The position numbers were made by a program, and so were the translations under genes. Of a stretch of 64,000 nucleotides of DNA, positions 50,424-57,823 are shown piece after piece. Location of the stretch: positions 124,001 to 188,000 of the forward strand of contig JBEKPS010000006.1 in NCBI GenBank assembly GCA_049520515.1. The letters are read 5' to 3'. Every line of letters begins with the position of its first letter. The first letter of the stretch is position 1. Below the pieces are notes generated by a model that was not told where the DNA came from, did not search any database, and saw nothing but the letters and a program-made list of their open reading frames with translations. The DNA is from JAFAMS01 sp049520515. GTDB lineage: Bacteria > Vulcanimicrobiota > Vulcanimicrobiia > Vulcanimicrobiales > Vulcanimicrobiaceae.

Positions 50424-50963
50424 TTACGCGAACCGCAAGAACGGAAGAATCGTACGTGAACCGTAAACCAAGATCAGCCCGCACGTGATCGCGAGCGCGT
50501 ACGGCATCTTCAGCGATCCGAGACCCGTAGGGGGAAGAATCCCAATTGCAAGATTTGTAAACATTACTCGCATTCGAGCATGGAGTTCTCCTCGATATGT
50601 CAGTGCGAGGACGATGAGCGCCAACACACCGCCCGAGACAAGCGTGTAAAACAAAAATGCCAGCGCCGCCGGAAAGCTCAGAGCTGCGGCAACGGCTGCA
50701 GCGACCGCAGCCGCGAGCTTTACGTCGCCGCCGCCGATCACGCCGCGAGCGTGCGCAAGTGTGCCAAGGATGAGCACTAGGCTCATCACGCCGAACGAGC
50801 GCGCAACGGCTTCAAACCCGTGCGCGATCGAAAAGGCGAGCGCGATAACCATCAGACCTACCGTTAAGACGTTGGGGATGCGACGTATCGTCACGTCATA
50901 GATCGTTGCGAGGATGCATCCCAAGAAGATTACTCCGAAGAGCCAGCTTACCGGAATGTCCAT
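50424..50963 (-). CDS. cpaA: Prepilin peptidase, CpaA type (A24), first copy
   Basis: 179-residue membrane peptidase with about six helices. Catalytic Asps: IYDVTIRRIPN and GGGDVKLAAA. ATG at 50963, five bases after the last pilin gene stop. Different from the copy at 44587 in length and sequence; placed directly after the three pilin genes, so it is the likely Flp prepilin peptidase. Confidence 0.87.
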   Translation of the reverse strand: MDIPVSWLFGVIFLGCILATIYDVTIRRIPNVLTVGLMVIALAFSIAHGFEAVARSFGVMSLVLILGTLAHARGVIGGGDVKLAAAVAAAVAAALSFPAALAFLFYTLVSGGVLALIVLALTYRGELHARMRVMFTNLAIGILPPTGLGSLKMPYALAITCGLILVYGSRTILPFLRFA

Positions 50964-50968
50964 ACAGT

Positions 50969-51154
50969 TTACGGAATGGCAGCGGAAACGGTCGTCAACT
51001 CGTTCTTGATCGTCGTCCCGAGCGTTCTGATGACAACGATACAAGCGGTGGCGATCAGTGCGATGATGAGCGTATATTCGACCAACGTCGCCCCTTCGTC
51101 GTCGCGAAGTACTGCGACAAGGCTCCTAAAGAGCCAGCTTGCTGGGACGTACAT
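50969..51154 (-). CDS. flp: Flp-type prepilin (third copy)
   Basis: 61-residue prepilin. Basic start MYVPASWLFRSLVAVLRDDEG, cleavage after Gly followed by ATLVEYTLIIALIATAC, the Flp Glu+5 and Tyr+6 motif, then an amphipathic tail shared with its neighbours (NELTTVSAAIP). It has a longer leader than the other two and may be a minor pilin. Cleaved by a prepilin peptidase and assembled by TadA. Confidence 0.9.
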   Translation of the reverse strand: MYVPASWLFRSLVAVLRDDEGATLVEYTLIIALIATACIVVIRTLGTTIKNELTTVSAAIP

Positions 51155-51158
51155 GGGT

Positions 51159-51323
51159 TTACGGAATAGCGGCTGAGACGGTTGTCAGCTCGTTTTTGAT
51201 CGTCGTTCCGAGGGTCGTGATGACAACGATACAAGCGGCCGCGACGAGCGCGATGATGAGCGTGTATTCAACCAACGTGGCGCCTTCGTCGTCGCGAAGA
51301 ACTGCGATGAAGTTTTTCAGCAT
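51159..51323 (-). CDS. flp: Flp-type prepilin (second copy)
   Basis: 54-residue prepilin nearly identical to the first copy: MLKNFIAVLRDDEG, then ATLVEYTLIIALVAAACIVVI and the same C-terminus TTIKNELTTVSAAIP. Its AAGGAGAAACCTC ribosome site is the same as in copy one, confirming the short start at 51323. Recent duplication. Confidence 0.92.
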   Translation of the reverse strand: MLKNFIAVLRDDEGATLVEYTLIIALVAAACIVVITTLGTTIKNELTTVSAAIP

Positions 51324-51340
51324 GAGGTTTCTCCTTAGGG

Positions 51341-51505
51341 TTACGGAATAGCGGCCGAGACGGTTGTCAGCTCGTTTTTGATCGTCGTTCCGAGGGTCGT
51401 GACGACAACCACGCAAGCGGCGGCGACGAGCGCGACGATGAGCGTGTATTCGACCAACGTTGCCCCTTCGTCGTCGCGAAGCACTGCGATGAAGTTTTGG
51501 AACAT
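51341..51505 (-). CDS. flp: Flp-type prepilin (first copy)
   Basis: 54-residue prepilin: MFQNFIAVLRDDEG, ATLVEYTLIVALVAAACVVVV, and NELTTVSAAIP. Strong AAGGAGA upstream of ATG 51505. First gene of the long Tad operon, so probably the major pilin. Divergent from the secretin gene across 122 bases that hold the direct repeat described separately. Confidence 0.92.
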   Translation of the reverse strand: MFQNFIAVLRDDEGATLVEYTLIVALVAAACVVVVTTLGTTIKNELTTVSAAIP

Positions 51506-51627
51506 GAGGTTTCTCCTTAGAGGCAACTGCCTGTCCGCATGATGGCAGGATGCAGTAACGCCACAGTGTCCCGCATGCATCCCCAGCCCGTTACCGCTCA
51601 GTTACCGCGAGCAGGCACGATCTCGCC
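51506..51627. promoter_or_regulatory. Divergent control region of the Tad locus with 11-bp-spaced repeats
   Basis: Two identical heptamers GTTACCG at 51589-51595 and 51600-51606 start exactly 11 bases apart (four-base spacer CTCA). This is the layout bound by SARP regulators, of which two are encoded in the window. An inverted GTAAC lies at 51554-51558, on the pilin side. The secretin start at 51628 has no clear ribosome site, so its mRNA may be nearly leaderless. Short imperfect stems (CTGCC/GGCAG) lie at about 51527-51548. Confidence 0.55.
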
Positions 51628-53034
51628 ATGTATCAGCCTCGCTGGAGGCCGCTGGCTTTCGCGCTTGCAGCCGTGTTGGCGTGTACGAGCGTGGCACGAG
51701 CCGGCCCGTCCGTTATCACGCTGCAGTCCGGAAACTCGCTCGTCGTCCGGGTGCCGAACTTGCGCCGCATTGCCGTTGGAGACGGCAAGATCGCCGGCGT
51801 GGTCTCCGTCGGAAGCTCTCAGGTCCTCATTAGCGGGCGGGCTCCCGGCGAAACGACCGTCATTTTATGGTCGGGCCCGATCGACAAATACGTCTACAAG
51901 GTAAGCGTGACGGATCCGGTGCTCGATCGCCTTACCACCATGCTCCGAGCCGCGATCCCCGACCCGAACGTTTCGGTCGTCGACACCAACACGGCTATCC
52001 TCGTTCGTGGAACCGTCGAAGACGGTTCGCGCTTCGAGGCCTTGAGCGAGATGTTGTCGCGATTCGAAAAGCTCGAAACGTCGCAGAAATACACCATCGT
52101 CAATGCGGTCACGATCGTGCACCCGTTTGGTGGACTTCAAGCCAAAATCGACGCCATGGATCCGGGCGGAAACGTTCACATTGAAGCCGATTCTTCCGGA
52201 AACGCCATCGTTAGCGGCGAGGTCGCAGATCGCGTGCAAGCCGAAGCGATCCTCGGACTCGTCCGTGGCCTCGCCGGTACGTACCTCGGGGCGACCGGCA
52301 AGATAATCGACCGTCTTGATACGCAGTCCGTAAGCCAAGTCCAAGTCAAGGTCAGAATACTCGAGGTCGATCTGACCGGAATGAAACAGCTTGGAATCCG
52401 TCTGCAATCGGCAACGCCCTCGTCGACCGGATTGGTGCTCGGCAGCCCGTCCTTTCCGGTTTTCGAAGCTGCACGCGCGGTAGGCCAAGGATTTTCGATC
52501 GGTGCGTTCTACCGCACGACCGTTCTCGCCCCGACGATCGATTTGATGATCCAGGATGGCAACGCAAGGTCGCTCGCCGAGCCGACGTTGATGACGATGC
52601 CCGGCAAAGAGGCGACATTTCTCGTCGGAGGGGAGATTCCGGTGCCGCTCTCATCCGGTTTGGGTACCGTCAGCGTCGAGTACAAAGAGTTCGGCGTCCA
52701 GTTGAAGATGACGCCGACGATCCTCGCAAGCGGCTCGGTCGACACGGTAATCGCGCCGGAAGTCTCGAGCCTTGATTTCACGGATGGCGTCGTCGTCTCC
52801 GGATTTTCGATCCCCGCGATCAAGACGAGCCGGCTATCGACCGAAGTCGTGACGAAGCCCGGAGAGAGCATCGTCATGGGCGGATTGGTCCAGCACATCG
52901 AGTCCCGCGTCATTCAAAAGATTCCGCTGCTCGGCGACCTGCCGATCATCGGCCGTCTCTTCCGCTCGACGCTGTACCAAAGCTCGAACTCGGACGTTGT
53001 CTTTGTCATGACCCCCGAGATCGTCACGAAGTAG
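51628..53034 (+). CDS. cpaC: Tad pilus secretin CpaC/RcpA
   Basis: 468-residue outer-membrane secretin. Signal peptide 1-25 (LAFALAAVLACTSVARA), then an N-terminal pilotin/BON-like region with ITLQSGNSLVVRVPNLRRIAVGDGKIAGV, a BON-like section (about 100-190), and the secretin channel beginning VQVKVRILEVDLTGMKQLGI, with VGGEIPVPL and ESIVMGGLVQHIESRVIQKIPLLGDLPIIGRLFRS, the classic secretin signature. Forms the pore for the pilus. It implies a double-membrane cell. Followed one base later by a TadG-like gene. Confidence 0.93.
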   Translation: MYQPRWRPLAFALAAVLACTSVARAGPSVITLQSGNSLVVRVPNLRRIAVGDGKIAGVVSVGSSQVLISGRAPGETTVILWSGPIDKYVYKVSVTDPVLDRLTTMLRAAIPDPNVSVVDTNTAILVRGTVEDGSRFEALSEMLSRFEKLETSQKYTIVNAVTIVHPFGGLQAKIDAMDPGGNVHIEADSSGNAIVSGEVADRVQAEAILGLVRGLAGTYLGATGKIIDRLDTQSVSQVQVKVRILEVDLTGMKQLGIRLQSATPSSTGLVLGSPSFPVFEAARAVGQGFSIGAFYRTTVLAPTIDLMIQDGNARSLAEPTLMTMPGKEATFLVGGEIPVPLSSGLGTVSVEYKEFGVQLKMTPTILASGSVDTVIAPEVSSLDFTDGVVVSGFSIPAIKTSRLSTEVVTKPGESIVMGGLVQHIESRVIQKIPLLGDLPIIGRLFRSTLYQSSNSDVVFVMTPEIVTK

Positions 53035-53035
53035 C

Positions 53036-54220
53036 GTGTCCTCCGAACGGGGCCAGATTTTACCGCTCTTCGTCTTATTGCTCGTTCCGCTTCTCGGCAT
53101 TTCGGCAATGGCAATCGACATCGGTTACCTGCGCTATCTGCAGAACATCGAACAGACGGCCGCCGACAGTGCGGCCGTAGCCGGCGCGACCGAGCTCAAC
53201 TATCCCGCCGCCGCCGACTGGAGCAGTGCGGCGAAAGCGGATGCGACGTCCAATGGGTTTACCGGCGATGGCGGCGCCACCGTCAGCGTGACACCAATTA
53301 ACCCGCCCACCACCGGAACCTATGCCGGCAACGCGAGCGCGGTGCAGGTCACGATTAGCAAGAAACAGCCGTTCTTTTTCGCGCAATTCCTCGGAATGAC
53401 GTCGCAATGGGTAACCGTTGTGTCCGTCGCGGTCGTGACGACCGTCAACCGAAACTGCATCGTTGGTCTCAGCACGACTGCAACCAATGCCATAACGTTC
53501 GGCGGAGGAAACATATCGACGCCAAATTGCGGCATTTTTTCCAATAGCAGCATCTCGATGCAGGGAGCGAACGTAACTGCAAACAGCATCGAGTATGTGA
53601 GCGGAACGCCGAGTATCGGCGGAGCAAACTTTCCGGAAGCGCAACCGACCAAGGCGGTTGCGTCCCTCGGCCCCTGCGCGGCGATTAGCGGGTGCGCGTA
53701 TCTGCAGGCGCATCCGCCCTCGCCCGGCACATGCGCGACGCCTAGCCAGTTCAATGGCGTTTCAACCACGATTCCGCCGGGGACGTACTGCAGCCAACTC
53801 CAACTCAACGGCGGCGCCAACGTGGTTTTTGCTCCGGGAGTGTACCTGCTCGAAGCGGGGTTGCAGATCAATGGCGTCGGTAACCTCTCCGGCACGGGGG
53901 TAACGTTCTATATCACCGGGGGCCAAATCCAATTCAATGGCGCGACTGAGAGTCTCGCAGCTCCGACGAGCGGGAACACGGCCGGCGTACTCTTCTATCA
54001 AGCACCCGGCGACACCACGGCCGCGACCTTGAGTGGAAGCAATGGAACCTTTGCGGGACTGCTCTATTTTCCGACCGCGGATTTGGACCTATACGGCGGA
54101 CTGCTGAGTTCATCCACGCTCGCGGCCGCTTCCACGATCACAATCAATGGCGGGAACGTATCGGTGACCAGCACCGTTACCAGCAATCCTGGATTCGGAC
54201 ACGCGGTCTTGGCACAGTGA
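53036..54220 (+). CDS. TadG-like pilus assembly protein
   Basis: 394-residue protein. N-terminal Flp-assembly motif ERGQILPLFVLLLVPLLGISAMAIDIGYL (4-32) with one membrane helix, then RYLQNIEQTAADSAAVAGATEL, as in TadG-type proteins. The rest is a Gly/Asn/Thr-rich beta-repeat domain (about 140-390: NAITFGGGNISTPNCGIFSNSSISMQGANVT) that resembles a right-handed beta-helix, unlike VWA-bearing TadG. Likely a surface or periplasmic component. GTG start, one base after the secretin stop. Confidence 0.75.
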   Translation: MSSERGQILPLFVLLLVPLLGISAMAIDIGYLRYLQNIEQTAADSAAVAGATELNYPAAADWSSAAKADATSNGFTGDGGATVSVTPINPPTTGTYAGNASAVQVTISKKQPFFFAQFLGMTSQWVTVVSVAVVTTVNRNCIVGLSTTATNAITFGGGNISTPNCGIFSNSSISMQGANVTANSIEYVSGTPSIGGANFPEAQPTKAVASLGPCAAISGCAYLQAHPPSPGTCATPSQFNGVSTTIPPGTYCSQLQLNGGANVVFAPGVYLLEAGLQINGVGNLSGTGVTFYITGGQIQFNGATESLAAPTSGNTAGVLFYQAPGDTTAATLSGSNGTFAGLLYFPTADLDLYGGLLSSSTLAAASTITINGGNVSVTSTVTSNPGFGHAVLAQ

Positions 54221-54660
54221 TGTCGCGCTCGGAGGCCGGTGCTGCGCTTATCGAGATGGTTATCGTCACGCCGGTTCTCTTACTTTTGCTGTTTGGTTTG
54301 ATCCAGGCAGGGCGTGCCGTCGACTTCGCGCTCGACGTAGCCAGTGCTGCCCACGCCGGCGTGCAATACGGCGCGCAGAATCACGCGACCGCAGCCGACA
54401 TTACCGGAATGCAAACTGCTGCGACAAACGATGCGGCTACATCGGGCGTGAGTGCAACCGCGAGCAACTACTGTCAGTGCGCCGACGGAACGGCATCCGT
54501 TTGCGGTCTCGCCGGCGCTTGCAGCGCCAACCATCAGAACCTTTACGTGCAGGTGATCGTGACCGGCACCATGCCGTCGCCGCTGAACTACACGTTTCTT
54601 CCCGCTTCGCTGAAAACTGTTACGGTCACACGAACCGCAATCATGCGCGTCCTTCAGTGA
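54217..54660 (+). CDS. TadE-like pseudopilin
   Basis: 147-residue protein: short basic start, then AGAALIEMVIVTPVLLLLLFGLIQAGRAVDFALDVASAAHAGVQYGAQ, the TadE motif with a single N-terminal helix. Two late Cys-containing segments (CQCADGTASVCGLAGAC). Probably a minor pilin processed by one of the prepilin peptidases. GTG at 54217 and ATG at 54220 are both possible starts, overlapping the previous stop by four or one bases. Confidence 0.85.
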   Translation: MMSRSEAGAALIEMVIVTPVLLLLLFGLIQAGRAVDFALDVASAAHAGVQYGAQNHATAADITGMQTAATNDAATSGVSATASNYCQCADGTASVCGLAGACSANHQNLYVQVIVTGTMPSPLNYTFLPASLKTVTVTRTAIMRVLQ

Positions 54661-55088
54661 CTCCGGGTAGCGGCGAGCGCGGCACCGCTCTCGTCGAGTT
54701 TGCAATCGCGAGTTCGGCTCTGATCCTGCTGATGTTCGGCATCATCGACTTCGCGCGAGCCGTTTACACCAATGACCTCATCTCCTACGGGGCGCGCCTC
54801 GGGATACGGCACGCGATCGTAAATGGCGTCGCTTCATGCGCAGGCGGCAGCCCGGATCCGTTGCTTTCGTACGTGAGCGGTCTGTCACCGGGAATAAATG
54901 TGAGTGCGTTAACGGTAAAGACGACGTGCGCGGGTGGTAACACGGGTTGCAGCAGCACGGCCAGCCCATTCGACGGAGCCGGATGTCTCGTTTCGGTCAA
55001 GGTCAGCTATACATATCAATTCTTAGTGCCGACTCCCGTCACGTCGATACCGATGACGAGCACGTCGCAAATGGTCATCTCGCAATGA
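54657..55088 (+). CDS. TadE-like pseudopilin (second)
   Basis: 143-residue protein: VTPGSGERGTALVEFAIASSALILLMFGIIDFARAVYTNDLISYGARLG, TadE-type, followed by a domain with four Cys (CAGGSP, CAGGNTGC, GCLVSV). Start GTG at 54657 overlaps the preceding stop (GTGA). A longer frame upstream to 54477 is antisense-like overlap and was rejected. Ends 20 bases before the stop of the convergent SARP-ATPase gene. Confidence 0.85.
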   Translation: MTPGSGERGTALVEFAIASSALILLMFGIIDFARAVYTNDLISYGARLGIRHAIVNGVASCAGGSPDPLLSYVSGLSPGINVSALTVKTTCAGGNTGCSSTASPFDGAGCLVSVKVSYTYQFLVPTPVTSIPMTSTSQMVISQ

Positions 55089-55108
55089 GCTTCATTTCGC
55101 ACTAATCC

Positions 55109-57823
55109 TCATTGCGTGGCAAAGAGTTGATGAAGCACCGCCGACGGCTCGACCGCGAGCTCATCTTTCAGGACCTTCCGATATTGTCGATATTCGATAA
55201 GCGCGGCCCCTCGGTGCCTGGCAGCCAGATGCGCGGAGATCGTCATCTCGCGAGCTGCTTCATCGAATGGATCGAGAACGGTCAAGAATCGGCCGATCTC
55301 CAAAGCGCGCAAATGATCGTCGCGTAGCAACGCATCGCGCGCCAGCGCCTCGCCGATCTCACGCGTTGCGGCTTGCAGGCTCCGCTCGGTCTCTTCAAAC
55401 CACGCCCAAGCCAGAAACGCCGCGGGGCGACCGCACTTCAATCGATCGAAGACACGTTCGATCGTGACGAGATTGCCGGCAAAAGGCTTTCTTGCGATCG
55501 TTGCACGCAGCGACGTCAACCGATGCAGATCGACTTGCATTCCCTCTCCAAGCGCGTACGCTCCCTTGATCGAGACGATCGCTTCCGCTGCGCCGAGCTG
55601 CTGCCGGGTTCGCCGCACGCACATTTTCAAAGCATTGCGCGCCGATTCGAGCGGCATAGCCGGCCAGAGACGATCGCAGAGTACGTCGCGCGCCACTTCA
55701 CGCTGGTCTATCGAGAGCGCGGCCAGTAGCGCCCACGAGCCTTCCGAGACTTGGATCTGATTCCCGTTGCGATCGGCGGTCGCATCCGCAAAATTAATCG
55801 CGAGATGTGTCTGATCGTACGGCGCCGGCTCAAACCCGGAGCTGCGCACGCGTAAACGGTTGACGAACGGCGTGAGCATCCCGCGCGGTTCTCCGTGCTG
55901 GATAAGATGCTTGAGGCTTTCGATTAACGCCGTCGAGTCGATCGTCTCGGCAATTTCGAGCGCCTCCTGCAAGCGCGTCGATCGAACTGCCGGGAACTTT
56001 TCGGCGGATGCAATCCGTGTCAGCACGCGCGCGAATCCGCTTCCGGCTTTGTCCGCATACGTTTGCGCGAGATGGGCAGACTTTGCTGCTTCGAGTGGAT
56101 CGCGCTTCTCAGCTGCAGCCAACAAATGCGCGTAGGCGTCCCATTCGAACGAACCTCGGCTCGAGGCCGCGAGCGGCAGCCCTTGCAATGCCAAGCTAAA
56201 ATTAAGGAAGACCGGAAGATCCTCTTGCCGCAACAGCGCAACGAGCTGCGCGCGATAGCGTTGCAGAAGGTCGTCCTCGCATGCGAGCCATGCGCCGAAG
56301 GCGCCTTCGGCCAGCGACAAGGCAATGGTTGCCGTAGAACCGGCTTGGTGTGCGACGGAGAGCATGTGCTCGATCGATTGATACTCGACCTCCCACTGCC
56401 CGTGGGCCCGAGCCGCCGAAATTTCGATCTGCATCAATTGCGCGAACCAAATTTTTTGCGGGAGAACGTGACGCTGAATCTTATGCCATACGGCGAGAGA
56501 TAGCCGAAAGTGCCCTTCGAGAGCGTCGATCGTTGCACGGGCCCCGGCGAGGCGCACGTGTCCTGGGTCATTGAGCGTGCCGGGTTCGCCGCGCCGCGCC
56601 GATTCAAGCATCGCGCGCGCCTCGCCAAGCCTTCCCGTATCCGCAAGAAAGACGGCGTTGAGAGCGACGATCGTATTGAAGAGCGTGTCCGAGCAATCGT
56701 GTTCGAGACTTTCGAAGACCATTGCTGCCTCATGCGCCAAGATCTCCGGCGGTTCCGTAAGCCGGCGCGCGCGCGCGAATGCGGCCCACACTTCGGGATA
56801 GTACGCAAGGCTTGCCGCATCGCACGTCTCGGGAGGACGCGAAACGAGAGAGGCGTACTCCAAATCGGCGCCGTCCATCATCCTCAGCGCCTCCGCTGCT
56901 TTGTCGATTTGCCCCGCCTGCAAGTAGCACTTCGCGGCTCCCGTCAGATCGTTCCGAAGCGCATGAAAGCGCGCCACCGCGACCAAGGCCTCTTGCATTT
57001 CGATTGCATGCCGGTCGCGGATCACTGCGGTGACCAGGGCAGAAGTCTCGAGTCGATGCTGCGGTCCCATCCGGGCGAATTGAAAATGCCGGATCAGCTC
57101 GCCAAGCGGCGCCTCGTCCGCTCCAACCGGGAAAACCGCATCGAGCTCTTCGGGATCGAGGTAGACACCGCCGGCAGCCGTGTAAAGCGCTTGCCGCAGC
57201 CGGGGCGCAAGATGCGCGAGAACCTGCCGGTCGACGTAGTCGAACAAATCGGCGAATGCCTCCGCCTGAAATTCCTTGAAGGCACTTTCGAGATCTCCAT
57301 CGCGTGCGAGCTGCGCGCAATAAAGCGCGGGCACCGGCCAACCCTCCGTGAAACGCATGACGCGATGGAACAGCGCTTCCGAAATTTGCGCTCCAGCGAA
57401 TAGCTCGCGCATGTCGTCTTCATCGAATGCGAGCTGATCGCCGCGAATCGTCGTCAACAGATGCGGAGCTACCAGATCTCCAAAGTGGAGCACGCGTTCG
57501 CTGCGCGTACAGACCACGAGCTTACCTTCTGCAGGCCGCTCCAGCAGCAACGACGAGACGATTGCCTGCGACGCGCCCGGCCTATCGAGACACTCGAGAT
57601 TCTCGAGAATCAGCGTTAACGGCTCCGAGAGCCGGTGCCATCCCGGCAGTTGCGGAGCCAGATCGCGCGCACAGTCGATTTCGATCCATTTGGCGTCCAG
57701 GCGGGCGATCTGTTGCGCGAGATAGCTCTTGCCAAAACCCGGCGGAGCGATCAGTGCGGTAACGGGTGCAGCTCTACGAAGAACGCGATCCAAGAGTCGT
57801 TGGCGATTTAGGAAAAACGTCAT
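55109..57823 (-). CDS. ATPase-SARP transcriptional regulator
   Basis: 904-residue MalT-like multi-domain regulator. N-terminal P-loop ATPase (APPGFGKS, 26-33; Walker B-like LTLILENLECLD), TPR-rich middle (about 300-650), then an OmpR-type winged helix (about 685-770: VSEGSWALLAALSIDQREVARDVLCDRLWPAMPLESARNALKMCVRRTRQQLG) and a BTAD helical domain to the end (HLAARHRGAALIEYRQYRKVLKDELAVEPSAVLHQLF). SARP proteins bind direct repeats. ATG overlaps the HD-GYP gene stop by four bases. Candidate regulator of the Tad locus 3 kb away. Confidence 0.85.
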   Translation of the reverse strand: MTFFLNRQRLLDRVLRRAAPVTALIAPPGFGKSYLAQQIARLDAKWIEIDCARDLAPQLPGWHRLSEPLTLILENLECLDRPGASQAIVSSLLLERPAEGKLVVCTRSERVLHFGDLVAPHLLTTIRGDQLAFDEDDMRELFAGAQISEALFHRVMRFTEGWPVPALYCAQLARDGDLESAFKEFQAEAFADLFDYVDRQVLAHLAPRLRQALYTAAGGVYLDPEELDAVFPVGADEAPLGELIRHFQFARMGPQHRLETSALVTAVIRDRHAIEMQEALVAVARFHALRNDLTGAAKCYLQAGQIDKAAEALRMMDGADLEYASLVSRPPETCDAASLAYYPEVWAAFARARRLTEPPEILAHEAAMVFESLEHDCSDTLFNTIVALNAVFLADTGRLGEARAMLESARRGEPGTLNDPGHVRLAGARATIDALEGHFRLSLAVWHKIQRHVLPQKIWFAQLMQIEISAARAHGQWEVEYQSIEHMLSVAHQAGSTATIALSLAEGAFGAWLACEDDLLQRYRAQLVALLRQEDLPVFLNFSLALQGLPLAASSRGSFEWDAYAHLLAAAEKRDPLEAAKSAHLAQTYADKAGSGFARVLTRIASAEKFPAVRSTRLQEALEIAETIDSTALIESLKHLIQHGEPRGMLTPFVNRLRVRSSGFEPAPYDQTHLAINFADATADRNGNQIQVSEGSWALLAALSIDQREVARDVLCDRLWPAMPLESARNALKMCVRRTRQQLGAAEAIVSIKGAYALGEGMQVDLHRLTSLRATIARKPFAGNLVTIERVFDRLKCGRPAAFLAWAWFEETERSLQAATREIGEALARDALLRDDHLRALEIGRFLTVLDPFDEAAREMTISAHLAARHRGAALIEYRQYRKVLKDELAVEPSAVLHQLFATQ

